Part shown: positions 35,148 to 45,194 of the stretch, in pieces
How the letters are laid out: each line of letters opens with the position of its first letter
Position numbering within the stretch: the stretch's first letter is position 1
Assembly (NCBI GenBank): GCA_032622095.1
Contig: CP136061.1
Coordinates: forward strand, 265,960,790-266,024,789
Length of the DNA stretch: 64,000 nt
Reading direction: 5' to 3'
Source of the DNA: Siphonodentalium dalli
Taxonomy: Eukaryota; Mollusca; Scaphopoda; Gadilida; Siphonodentaliidae
Position numbers and translations under genes: made by a program
Notes under the pieces: model-generated
Told to the model about the DNA's origin: nothing
Seen by the model: the letters and a program-made list of their open reading frames with translations, nothing else
Database searches by the model: none

Positions 35148-36464
35148 CAGTGTTCACGCTGTCGGTAGCCAAATTAGCCAATGGCTAATATTTTTCGAAT
35201 TTGGCTAATAAAAATTTCATTTGGCTAAACTTTTGGCTAAACTTTTTTTTACCCCAAATGGAGGCTGAAAGCATGGAGTCAGAAAGCTAATTCATAAAAG
35301 CGCTCAATAGATCGACATTCAAGACGAAGTTAGGTGACGAAAGTATTTCATTAATTTCGTACTTATGAAATATCGTTCCGTAACAGCAAAAGGTAAGCTC
35401 TAACATTTAGTATACAGTAAACATATTTTTATTTCCAAATCTAACATAAATTTTGGCAAGTGGGTTTTCAATTCTGTGATGTGAACGATCTAGTCCGAAA
35501 ATATCGAAAGTGGGAATATATTGCCGACTGTACAAAGGGAAACCCGATCGCGGACAGTACAAAGGGAAACCCGATCGACAACTCTATCAACCAAGCGATC
35601 ACACAGTGATATGCAATCATCTTTAGTTTTCACAAGACGGACATTCAAAGACGCATGGACATTAAACCGACCGTGGTTGAATCATGACAATGTGAAGAAA
35701 GCAATATTTTGTAAAGTGTGCATTGACGCTGGTATATAAGCAATTTGTTCGCAGCAGGCTGTTTTAATCTGGAGAAAAATTACGTCATTCTGCACGAAAC
35801 AGCAAAAGGTTATTATTTTACATTTAATCCCATAATCCCCCATTGTCTGTCTGGTCACTCACGGGACTCCCGCACAATGCATGTTTATGATGACATTGTA
35901 TTTATGTCGGTCGAGGTTTATGACCACCAAATGTAAGACAATAGCTTAATCAGACAAATGTGAATCACAGCAGATATTTTGTGGCTATTTGTCGTCAATA
36001 CCGATACGGACAAAATAATATGCATGCTTTTATGACAGATTGTAATTTGATAATGGCGTAACAATATTAAGTTATTAGTTTCCAGGTGTCACTTAGATAT
36101 TTTCGCAAGGATATATATTTAATGATTTAAAAAAAGATATTGATATAAAACAAAAAAATAATGACATTAAGAAGGACAATCCCGGGTTACCCCCCCCCCC
36201 TCCCAACCATAATAAATGATATATAAAAATACTTCTAGTTCATAAAAATTATTTAAATTATTGTGTATTTTACCTGTGTCTGTTAGATTTTACGTTTTAG
36301 TCATTAATTGTGAACCGACCAGAAAACGATGATTTAATTTGGCCTAAGTTTTTTTTTTAATTTGGCCAAAAAACATTTGGCTAAAGTTTTTTTCATTTGG
36401 CTAATAAAATTTTCATTTGGCTAAACTTTTGGCTAAAGTTTTTTTCGGTCCAGCGTGAACACTG
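35148..36464 (+). mobile_element. hAT-type DNA transposon, non-autonomous or decayed (1317 bp)
   Basis: Inverted ends CAGTGTTCACGCTG and CAGCGTGAACACTG are flanked by a perfect 8-bp target duplication, CCTACAAC (35140-35147 and 36465-36472). CAGTG-type tips with 8-bp duplications define the hAT superfamily. Subterminal TTTGGCTAAA repeats lie at both ends. A transposase-type zinc-finger fragment is inside (35521-35739). The insertion splits an older element whose uninterrupted relative is at 34589. Confidence 0.9.
35521..35739 (+). pseudogene. hAT transposase-like N-terminal zinc-finger fragment
   Basis: A 72-residue open frame inside the hAT element. Its C-terminal part reads RTFKDAWTLNRPWLNHDN, then KAIFCKVCIDAGI. 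This is the pattern of the zinc finger at the start of many hAT transposases and their domesticated relatives: aromatic-x-x-x-W, then PWL, then F-C-x-x-C. The remainder of the finger and the catalytic domain are missing. The frame stops shortly after the C-x-x-C. The N-terminal part has a doublet of TVQRETRS. Probably not functional. Confidence 0.6.
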
Positions 36465-37280
36465 CCTACAACCCACTTTTTAGTTGTAATGGGTATCATG
36501 GTATGAGTGTACAATATCATGAAATGGTGAGCGTGAGTGGAGAGGAATGTTTTTTGTTTTGTCTTTTTTCTCTCGGCTGAAGTTGTTGCTGTTGTTGTTG
36601 TTGTTGTTGTTGTTGTTGATTGAGATGTGGAACTGGCGGCAGCAAGGAGTTCTTCTTATTTTTTTTATTTGTTCGGTTGTATCCGCCAGTCTCCTATTTG
36701 TCATCTCGATTGCTTCTAGTGCCGACTTGACGATGTCGTTAGCGGAGCGACTGCTGATATTATTGCTGCTGTTGTTGTTGTTGGTGCTGGTGGTGGTGGA
36801 GATGGAAGACACCGGGCTGTGTTGATATTCCGGTGTCTTTGGTGGTAAAGTGTCCATCTCCACCACGAAGTCGGCGGCGGGGACGTCAGGGGTGACATTG
36901 GCGTCCCTGCACATGTCTCCGCTGGCCTCGATGACAGCAGGAAGCTCCGGGGTGTTGACGGCGTCCATGTGTCTGTTGATGGTATCAACGACAGAGGCCA
37001 ATTTGGGGGAACTGGGCGTCTCTCAGTTCTCCCCTGTCTCAACTTGGCCCTCCTGTCGGCACCCCTTCTTCGTCTGGAGGGGTCTTCTTTTTCCTCCTCC
37101 GCCTCCTACTCTCTCCGCGATCCCCAGGTTGCTGCATGGTGGTCTCCAGCAACCGGGTTACGGCCGACAGAGGGTCCCGATAAGGACCGTGTCGGTGTAA
37201 CCCGGTATGTCAAAAACAGATCAACCTGGCTGCCTGACCGGTGTAAATTCCAGGTCAGGCAGTGATCCAGGTTGATTGAA
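36465..37280 (-). mobile_element. Older (TTG)n-bearing element, right piece with GC-rich segment
   Basis: Continues the element interrupted by the hAT insertion: CCTACAACCCACTTTTTAG, then GGTATGAGTGTACAATATCA, then (TTG)n at 36588-36618, then a GC-rich stretch (about 36840-37200). A 20-bp-arm hairpin (TCAACCTGGCTGCCTGACC and its inverse) lies at 37218-37278. Confidence 0.55.
36480..37001 (-). CDS. Unidentified open frame with Asn tracts, GC-rich 5' half
   Basis: A 173-codon minus-strand frame. The first half (ASVVDTINRHMDAVNTPELP, then VIEASGDM and DVPAADFVVEMDTLPPKTPE) has coding-like composition, far richer in GC than its surroundings. The second half is low-complexity Ser/Thr/Asn, with a polyasparagine run coming from the (CAA)n tract. 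The start is not a clear ATG. Upstream there is a stop in frame, while neighbouring frames read Arg/Pro-rich sequence, suggesting frameshifts. It may be a degraded ORF of a retroelement or a captured host exon. I do not recognise the family. Confidence 0.3.
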   Translation of the reverse strand: MASVVDTINRHMDAVNTPELPAVIEASGDMCRDANVTPDVPAADFVVEMDTLPPKTPEYQHSPVSSISTTTSTNNNNSSNNISSRSANDIVKSALEAIEMTNRRLADTTEQIKKIRRTPCCRQFHISINNNNNNNNNSNNFSREKKDKTKNIPLHSRSPFHDIVHSYHDTHYN

Positions 37281-37284
37281 TTAG

Positions 37285-37690
37285 TGTTCGCACCTTAAGT
37301 CTGACATACTGTATATACCAGAACATTTCTCTGCAACCAGCTATACTATACATTATGTGTTAGACTATAGGGTTTCACTTTCTCTTTGAGTCCAAGGAGA
37401 GGAAGCCATAATGGTGATAATAATTGGGATATCACGGCATTATCTCACTAGATGCTCTTAATTAAAATGGACCCCAAGTCTCAAACAAGTCCCTTTTTCA
37501 CGTTCATCTCAATTGAAATAGATAATTCTTCTGATTTGTAAGGAAATGAAATTGTCAATGACACTGTAGCTCAACATGGGGAGGGGATAATATATAATAA
37601 TGTCAGACATTCCAATCAATGGAGTGATAAGAAATGCACATCCGCATCACCTTTATGCTTACAGATGCATAATTTGAATTAACGCTCCCA
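37285..37690. other. No gene or repeat recognised
   Basis: AT-rich sequence with nothing identifiable. Confidence 0.5.
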
Positions 37691-37696
37691 AATCAG

Positions 37697-38820
37697 TGGG
37701 GGGGGGTCTGGAAAAAAATTGCACATATAGGGCCCAAAAAGTTTTTTCCGACCCCGATGGACCCACCACCCCATTTGTGCAAAAAAAAATCTTTTTTCCT
37801 AAAAAATTTTGGGGACCCACCCCCCTTTCTCATGTTTTAATCAAAATTTCAGAGTTTTTTTTTAGCCGTTTTTCAATAACTGTGTTAACTGCCTTTCAAT
37901 ATCCCATTCCACTATCCTTTTTTTGTGCAAACACTTGCTGTGTACCATTAAGACTCAAGCAATAACATGCTTAATTGGTAAACACAGATCAGAAAAATGA
38001 AAATAAACTGTATTTCCAGGTGTTTCCTGGTGTTTTAAGTATCTAACAACAATAATAAAGCATTGTCTAGGTACACTATATGTCACAAATCGCCCCAGAC
38101 CCCATTATAGCCTTAATATATCGAGTGTGTTGTGTCTGACAGAGAACACTGGCCAGTGTAAATAGTGTTAAACAGGTCAGGGGTTCCACAATTATTTGTG
38201 CATGACCAAAGAACTCTTTAGTCTTATCCACCGGGATGGGGTGGGGGAGGGGAATTGTTTTTGGTTAGGTATACACATAGATATATGGTTATTATACCCA
38301 CCGATATTAGTCGGCGGGTATATAGTTGACTTCTCGAGCCGTCCGTGCATCCGTCCGTACAAACATTTTGCATTATAACTCAAGAGTCGGTTGTCATATT
38401 TTGATGCCCTATGGCATGGTGACGGACCAGAAATGGGGAACGAATATGCATAATATCACGGGTTGTGACCATCAATGCCTACCAGAGTTATGGGCCCTGT
38501 TCGACTAAATATTTCTTCCGTTGATCATAAGTTTCCTGAACGCTATTACGGTGGTCCACTGTGAAGTGGGCCGGGATCCTGTGAAATCCAGAATGATGCT
38601 AAATATGAGGCTAAATAGTCACTATAGCTGCCTATATAGCCCTATACCAACAAGCATGGTACTAACATGCGTATAAACAACATTACATGGTCAGTACTTT
38701 TAAATTGTTTTAAAAAAACCCATTTTGGAAAATATTTACAAGCACAAATTTTTCGGCCTCTGGATGGCCCACCCACCCCGGACCTATATATACGGATTTT
38801 TTTGCAGACCCCCCCCCCTG
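37697..38820 (-). mobile_element. G-rich terminal-inverted-repeat element family G, copy 2
   Basis: Starts GGGGGGGTCTGGAAAAAAAT and ends TTTTTTTGCAGACCCCCCCC. Opposite orientation to the copy at 31284 and lacking its roughly 600-bp middle insert. ATATAGGGCC near the left end pairs with GGACCTATATAT near the right. Confidence 0.8.
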
Positions 38821-39239
38821 CCGAAATTACTATTTCTTTGGCTTCAGGGGTAAAAAATATTTGATTCGGGTCGGGGGAACCCAACCATCAAAGCTCAGAG
38901 TGATCAGATATCGATTTTTTAAGTTTGTTATTTCTCGAGATGTGCAAAAATCAGTGGCCCAGAAAAACGTTGTCAAACGGACGGTCTCGGAAAAAATTGC
39001 GGATGAAGATGGATAACTCTAAAATCAAGTGGTAATACGGCCAAATTTCGTGATACTTAAGTGATAATGCGGCCATATTGTGTTGAACAAAATGATGATA
39101 AATAACACGTTTTGGGAAATTGGATACCATAGTTGACAGCGGTTAGCATTATTTTGTTGCAATAAATCGTTTCTGATAACTAAAGCGCATTTTGAAGAAA
39201 TGTTGTTGTTTTTGTGTCTTGATGACCGTACCTTTAATT
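38820..39239 (+). mobile_element. MITE family C copy, abutting hairpin MITE (e)
   Basis: CCGAAATTACTATTTCTTTG to GTACCTTTAA matches the complete copy at 3972-4413. The left terminal repeat is lost where it meets the family G element. The right TTAA adjoins the next MITE. Confidence 0.75.
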
Positions 39240-39596
39240 GCCAACAAAACGGCCAAAACCGGCCAAATAAAGCTTCAACAGCCTAAAATATCTTCGGTCT
39301 GTCTCAATAGAACCATACACATATGGATATCATTGGAACCGGCTCCTTGACCACATTGTGATAGTTACAGTTATGCCCTGTGCCAATGCATTCTCCATAG
39401 GTCGCCTCGCATATATAAGAGAATGCATTGGCCTAAAAAAAATCTTTTTTTACCATTTTTTCTTACATTCTTTAAATTTTTTATAATTTGTAATGTGTTA
39501 AGCCAATGCATTCTCTTATATATGCGAGGCGACCTATGGTCGACTCGCATATATAAGAGAATGCATTGGCACAGGGCCATTCTGTTGGGTAAAGGG
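39240..39596 (+). mobile_element. Hairpin MITE (e), left end decayed
   Basis: Right end TGTTGGGTAAAGGG with TTAA at 39597-39600. The left tip is reduced to GCCAACAAAACGG. First hairpin internally deleted (39382-39432), second intact (39502-39570). Confidence 0.83.
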
Positions 39597-39622
39597 TTAA
39601 CGTCTATCAGCACAAAGGGGGC

Positions 39623-39722
39623 GGTATATTAATACGATATACCAAATATGGGACTTGGTGCGGACGGCATAACATTAATACGATATACCAAATATGGGAC
39701 TTGGTGTGGACGGCATAACATC
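39623..39722 (+). repeat. About 53-bp tandem doublet
   Basis: Two copies of ATTAATACGATATACCAAAT and GGGACTTGGTGTGGACGGCA, nearly identical. Confidence 0.9.
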
Positions 39723-40110
39723 AGTCCCGAATTGATTTCGGTCTAAACGATTGTAAACAAGTTACTGAGGACAACGCCATCAGAAATTGACCCACTGTTG
39801 GGCCGATTCCTTCAGCCGGCGGGGGTGGAGATTCGCCCTTTCTATACTAAATAATCATTGGATGAGTATAGTTCACTTATGAAATGTTCAGATAATAAGT
39901 TCAATAAACGACTTATTATTAACATTTTCCGCCAATGAATAAGATTCATTCTGCTTTTGTAGAATCTGTTTTTCTGTCTGTCGTCTGATTTTATTTTATG
40001 AACACCACTCTAAATGAATAATACTAGACCATTCCAATGTATACTTTTATAACTGAACAGAAGAATCAATTCAGTATAGACATGCAGGGTAAATTAATTA
40101 ACCATATGTT
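39723..40110. other. Intron sequence before the terminal exon
   Basis: Only the GACCATTCCAAT motif (40026) shared with 7847 and 8293 is recognised. Confidence 0.5.
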
Positions 40111-40123
40111 TTTTCTTTTCCAG

Positions 40124-40491
40124 GCATATATCTAACGATTATCACTTGTTTCGGAGCTTTATGCGTCCTCCTGACAGTAAAGATACTCGATGTATACCAC
40201 AGGCGACCAGATATCCCTGTTCCGTCTCACGTCACAAAAATTATAAACTTTATGTCGAGATTCATGTGCCTGTCTGTACCAAAATATTCACCAAAGAACA
40301 CGGTCAGTCCTACCCCCACAAAGCAAATAGAAAAAATAAGCCTGGAGGGCGAGCCGGAGGCCGGGTACCAGACTATTACCTGGATACAGGTAGCGAATGT
40401 TCTGGACATCTTTCTCTTCAGGACCACCATGTTCCTGAATATCATGTGCTGCCTGACATTCCTCGGACTCATGTTAGTTAACTTCTATTAG
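40124..40491 (+). CDS. nAChR-like receptor terminal coding exon (M3, cytoplasmic loop, M4)
   Basis: The acceptor is TTTTTTCTTTTCCAG ending at 40123, with a strong pyrimidine tract. The first two bases complete a Ser codon with the A left by exon 5. The exon encodes 121 further residues before TAG at 40489-40491. M3 is IYLTIITCFGALCVLLTV. The cytoplasmic loop starts at DVYHRRPDIPVP and is short (about 70 residues) with a Ser/Thr/Pro-rich patch. M4 is about LDIFLFRTTMFLNIMCCLTF, and the protein ends four residues after VLNF-like LVNFY. A short loop and a C terminus ending just outside the membrane fit a small invertebrate Cys-loop subunit. The stop is followed within 25 bp by a long foldback repeat. 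Confidence 0.93.
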
Positions 40492-40511
40492 TTAGAGGGC
40501 ACTCTACACTA

Positions 40512-40831
40512 AAATCAGCCATTTATGGGACCATCTCCTTTTGTACTCAACAGAATTTATAAAACACATGCATGAATTTGAGTGAGCCATGGATGAGTGC
40601 AACATATGCTCATGTGCTCTATGAACGATGCAAACAACATGGTAATTATAATGAAAATGAATTTATGGCTTGAGTCATAAATTCATTTTCATTTTTATAA
40701 TTACCATGTTATTTGCATCATTCATAGAGCATACATGTGTATTTTGCAGTAATCCATGGCTCAAATTAATTTATTTGTTGCATATATTCTGTTGAGTATA
40801 AAAGGAGATGGTCCCATAAATGGCTGATTTT
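40512..40831. mobile_element. Foldback MITE family F in the receptor 3' flank
   Basis: About 156-bp inverted arms around a short loop (GCTTGAG near 40668). Outer ends AAATCAGCCATTTATGGGAC and its inverse. CAACAGAATTTAT and GATGCAAACAACATGGTAAT are paired. It begins 20 bp after the stop codon. This family is the source of the 47.8-52.0 kb satellite. Confidence 0.92.
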
Positions 40832-40891
40832 TGCATTTAATCAGAGACACGTCAAACTATGTGTATGGTTATAACAGTCGAACGAAAACGC

Positions 40892-40897
40892 AATAAA
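40892..40897 (+). promoter_or_regulatory. Candidate poly(A) signal AATAAA
   Basis: First AATAAA downstream of the receptor stop codon, 400 bp away and just beyond the foldback element. If used, the whole foldback lies in the 3' UTR. Other, more distal signals cannot be excluded. Confidence 0.35.
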
Positions 40898-40899
40898 AA

Positions 40900-41890
40900 C
40901 GAATTTAAAGGCCCACTTAATTTTCGAACTCCCAGATAATTTTATGTAACATATATGCCATATTATATACCATTTGAAAGAGGAAGCTCCAAAACATTGT
41001 ATTATCAACTTATCCGGCGTAATGAACTGTGAACACGTTGTTTTTGTTAAGATACCAGCTTGTGTGTTCTGTGATCAAGATTCATTATTTTCAATGGAAG
41101 AGGAATCACGCTATATCTTAAGATATAGAGTTATTCTCCTTCCATTGAAAATACATTTTTAGTTTGAATTCTGTTGCATTCTGGGAGCCATAACGGGGGG
41201 ATCTTTCTGTGATTTCAGCTGTCTTCTATTTATCTGCGACACAGACGCTTCAAATGGTGATGAGTTATAATATTTTAATAATATTTTATGGCATAGATTG
41301 TTATTAAAACTGTATATCAAGGCATTATAAAAAAAATAATCGCTGACTCGAAAATTAAATGGGCCTTTAAATTCCGTTCCTTATTTGGGCAAAAATCATG
41401 AAACAATAGGAATGACCCCGGAATCGTCCATAGACATAAACGTCATCAGTGCACAAATTTATTACTCGACCCAAATGTTTTTCCGCCAAAAATGTGTGGT
41501 CGATGAGGCTATATATTCCCGAATTTTCCCTATTTTCCCTATTTTCTCTATTTTCCCTATTTTCGACCCATATTTTTTAATTAAATTGCGAAGATTCCTA
41601 TGTCATCTCCGTCATTTTCTGATTCTCGTGGACCAAAGAATAAGGAAAGGCTGGCTGATACATCTAAACATAGCCATGGTTATAACATGTTATGATAGAC
41701 GTGTTATTTAAATAATGTGCAGATATCTATTGTGTGTCTATACGTGTATATGTGGGATATGTATAATGTATATATACGTGCCAATACCTGTAATATCCAT
41801 ATTCTTTCTCTAAGAAACCATATCACTATATATACTGTCTTCTGTACATATTAGTGTAATATATTCAATAACTCACTAGAAGGAGGCAAT
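40900..41890. other. Flanking DNA; short inverted repeat and simple repeat
   Basis: An inverted pair TTTTCAATGGAAGAGGAA and TTCCATTGAAAA at about 41089-41155. A TTTTCCCTA simple repeat at 41523-41565. No gene recognised. Confidence 0.55.
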
Positions 41891-41892
41891 CA

Positions 41893-42190
41893 AGATATAA
41901 TACCCCCTTTTTTATAAAAACGGGACGTATTATGTTATTGGTCCGTCCATACGTCCGTATGTCGGGGCGTCCGTTAGTCCGTTCTCTTTTCTTTTTTTTG
42001 TTTCCATCATCTCATTTTGGTCACTATGCAAGTTTAATATATATTGAATAAAAAAAAATGCTGTGGACAGATTTAACCCGTTATATGTGTCCTGATGCCA
42101 TGGTCAATAAGTCTGAACTGTGAATGTGGGGCTGCCTGCCATCTAAATTCCTCATTATATATATTGGCTATTCGTAATAATTTAGGTTTC
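41893..42190 (+). repeat. Probable interspersed repeat with GTCCGTCCATACGTCCGT motif
   Basis: AAAAACGGGACGTATTATGT followed by clustered CGTCCGT motifs. Only one copy in this window, so the call rests on its resemblance to common invertebrate repeats. Confidence 0.35.
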
Positions 42191-42202
42191 CCGACGAACC
42201 AT

Positions 42203-42620
42203 TAAAGGTACTCAATCCGATAAGACGGTAGCCATATCATCAAGTTACAATAACAACATTTCTTCAAACGAAGCTTTTGTTATCAGAATGGATAATTTAC
42301 AACACAATAATGCTAACCGCTGTCAACTCTGTTATAAAATTTCACAAAACGTGTTATTTATCAACATGTTGTTCAACGAAATATGGCCGTATTATCATTT
42401 GAGTATCACGAAATTTGGCCAAATTACCACTTGATTTTAGAGTTATCCATCTTCATCCGCAATTTTGTCCGAGACCGTCTGGTTTGATGACTTTCTGGGT
42501 CACAAATCAGTATACATTTCGAGAAATAACAAAATCGATATATGATTACTCTGAGCTTTGATGGGTGGGTTCCTCGACTAGAATCAAATATTTTTTACCT
42601 GGGAGCCAAGGAAATAGAAA
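42203..42620 (-). mobile_element. MITE family C, inverted copy
   Basis: TTAAAGGTACTCAATCCGAT at the left, then the body in reverse orientation to 3950-4413, ending GCCAAGGAAATAGAAATTTG. The right terminal repeat is lost. Confidence 0.78.
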
Positions 42621-42624
42621 TTTG

Positions 42625-43017
42625 CATTAAAATGTGTTTATTTATGGTCAGATTTAATGATATTGAATTATTTTCGCAATGTTCTATATATATAAGATGA
42701 TTATATGCATTGTACTAAGAATACCAACAATGTTGTTTTGTTTCTAAATTCCATTTGTCATACTGGTCAGGCATTGATACAGTGATCGTGCCATTATTGG
42801 AACCTAGCTATGTTAGCCAAAATAATGTATTGTCAGTGTGGGGACGCTATACATGTACATATACAATAAGAACCATAAGTTCAACAACATGATAAATCAG
42901 TTGAAACATCTCGAGTACACGTGTTTCACAAGTTCGGGGTTAAACGACAATGAGGAAAGTTTCCAAAACATAGCTTTTTTTTGCAATTTGCAATGACGGA
43001 CCATATATGTTAAGTGT
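42625..43017. other. No gene or repeat recognised
   Basis: AT-rich sequence with nothing identifiable. Confidence 0.5.
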
Positions 43018-43021
43018 TTAA

Positions 43022-43396
43022 CCCTTTACCCAACAGAACGGCCCTGTGCCAATGCATTCTCTTATATATGCGAGTCGACCATAGGTCGCCTCGCATATAT
43101 AAGAGAATGCATTGGCTTAACACATTAAAAATTATAAAATTGTTAAAGAATGTAAGAAAAAATGGTAAAAAGTTTTTAGGCCAATGCATTCTCTTATATA
43201 TGCGAGGCGACCTATGGTCGACTCGCATATATAAGAGAATGCATTGGCACAGGGCATAACTGTAACCATCACAATGTGGTCAATGAACCGGTTCCAATGA
43301 TATCCATATTTGTATGGTGTTATTGAGACAGACCGAAGATATTTTAGGCTGTTGAAGCTTATTTGGGCGTTTTTTGTCGTTTTGTTGGGTAAAGGG
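43022..43396 (-). mobile_element. Hairpin MITE (f), TTAA-flanked
   Basis: TTAA at 43018-43021 and 43397-43400. Hairpins at 43048-43116 and 43180-43248. Shortest spacer of the intact copies. Confidence 0.9.
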
Positions 43397-43470
43397 TTAA
43401 AGCAAAATATGAAGAAAAAATTAACAAAGTATTCATCGTGATTGTTGTGTGTAGCAATTTTCGAATCCAT

Positions 43471-44609
43471 CATAATATGGACGCAGGGACGTGGTTCCAA
43501 GTTATTGGAGAGGGTGATCATCATATACTAACTGGTCCGCCCTCTTATTATAACATATAGAGGAAGGGACGTGGTATAAGGTTCCCAGTTATTAGAGAGG
43601 GTGATCGTCATATAATAACTGGTTCGCCCTTTTATTATAACCTATAGAGGAAGGGACGTGGTATAAGGTTCCCAGTTATTGGAGATGGTGATCATCATAT
43701 AATAACTGGTCCGCCCTCTTATTTTAACATATAGATGAAGGGACGTGGTATAAGGTTCCCAGTTATTAGAGAGGGTGATCATCATATACTAACTGGTCCG
43801 CCCTCTTATTATAACATATAGAGGAAGGGACGTGGTATAAGGTTCCCAGTTATTGGAGAGGGTGATCGTCATATAATAACTGGTCCGCCCTCTTATTATA
43901 ACATATAGAGGAAGGGACGTGGTATAAGGTTCCCAGTTATTGGAGAGGGTGATCGTCATATAATAACTGGTCCGCCCTCTTATTATAACATATAGAGGAA
44001 GGGACGTGGTATAAGGTTCCCAGTTATTGGAGAGGGTGATCATCATATAATAACTGGTCCGCCCTCTTATTATAACCTATAGAGGAAGGGACGTGGTATA
44101 AGGTTCCCAGTTATTGGAGATGGTGATCATCATATAATAACTGGTCCGCCCTCTTATTATAACATATGGACGCAGGGACGTGGTATAAGGTTCCCAGTTA
44201 TTAGAGAGGGTGATCATCATATAATAACTGGTCCGCCCTCTTATTATAACATATGGACGCAGGGACGTGGTATAAGGTTCCCAGTTATTGGAGATGGTGA
44301 TCGTCATATAATAACTGGTCCGCCCTCTTATTATAACATATGGACGCAGGGACGTGGTATAAGGTTCCCAGTTATTGGAGAGGGTGATCATCATATAATA
44401 ACTGGTCCGCCCTCTTATTTTAACATATAGATGAAGGGACGTGGTATAAGGGTCCCAGTTATTGGAGAGGGTGATCATCATATAATAACTGGTCCGCCCT
44501 CTTATTATAACATATGGACGCAGGGACGTGGTATAAGGTTCCCAGTTATTGGAGAGGGTGATCATCATATAATAACTGGTCCGCCCTCTTATTATAACAT
44601 ATAGAGGAA
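43471..44609 (+). repeat. 87-bp satellite array, about 13 copies
   Basis: Units of 87 bp contain GGGACGTGGTATAAGGTTCC, CAGTTATTGGAGAGGGTGAT and ACTGGTCCGCCCTCTTATTA. Because 87 is a multiple of three, the minus strand stays open and reads a 29-residue periodic peptide. No start context or family match supports translation. Confidence 0.96.
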
Positions 44610-45190
44610 GGGACGTGGCTATAATGGTTCTGTTTGGAGAGGGAGTGTCCACCATAAGATCGACATAGTGACGTGATATATATGCTCTCAGAGGAGGGGA
44701 GGCAATCCTATAATTTCATACTGGTCCGCCCTCTTATTATGACATGTAGAGGAAGGGACGTGGCTATAATGGTTCTGTTTGGTGAGGGAGTGTCCACCAT
44801 ACTATCGAAACAGTGACGTGATATATATGCTCTCAGAGGTGGGGAGGTACTCCTATAATTTCATACTGGTCCGCCCTCTTATTATAACATGTAGAGGAAG
44901 GGACGTGGTTATAATGGTTCTGTTTGGTGAGGGAGTGTCCACCATAAGATCGACATAGTGACGTGATATGTGTGCTCTCAGGGGAGGGGAGGTAATCCTA
45001 TAATTTCATACTGGTCCGCCCTCTTATTATAACATGTAGAGGAAGGGACGTGGTTATAATGGTTCTGTTTGGTGAGGGAGTGTCCACCATAAGATCGACA
45101 TAGTGACGTGATATGTGTGCTCTCAGAGGAGGGGAGGTAATCCTATAGTTTCAAACTGATCGGCCCTCTTATAACATCGAGGCAGTGACG
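44610..45190 (+). repeat. 145-bp satellite units, 4 copies, joined to the 87-bp array
   Basis: Units (starts 44610, 44755, 44900, 45045) share GGGACGTGG and CTGGTCCGCCCTCTTATTA with the 87-bp unit. In place of the middle they carry GGGAGTGTCCACCATAAGAT and GTGACGTGATAT, so they are a longer related form. Confidence 0.95.
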
Positions 45191-45194
45191 CGGT

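Larger units (their letters stand above)
11327..40491 (+). other. Nicotinic acetylcholine receptor-like subunit gene, 3' part (exons 3 to last)
   Basis: This span holds the recognisable part of a Cys-loop ligand-gated ion channel gene of the nicotinic type, a plasma-membrane pentameric channel subunit. Exons of 45, 110, 527 and 368 coding bases are separated by GT-AG introns of about 2.7 kb, 9.4 kb and 16 kb (10 kb if the second copy of the 527-bp exon is used). The phases are 0-0, 0-2, 2-1 and 1-stop, so every junction joins in frame to give about 349 residues, compared with about 450-500 for a full subunit. The 45- and 110-bp exon sizes are classic for this family (known from vertebrate nAChR genes). 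The signal peptide and first part of the ligand-binding domain (exons 1-2) were not found with confidence. The introns are packed with MITEs and satellites. Confidence 0.88.

Noticed and set aside
44077-44655. 192-codon minus-strand frame with 29-residue repeats
   Set aside because: The unit length (87 bp) is a multiple of three, so an open frame follows from the repeat itself; no start signal or family match.
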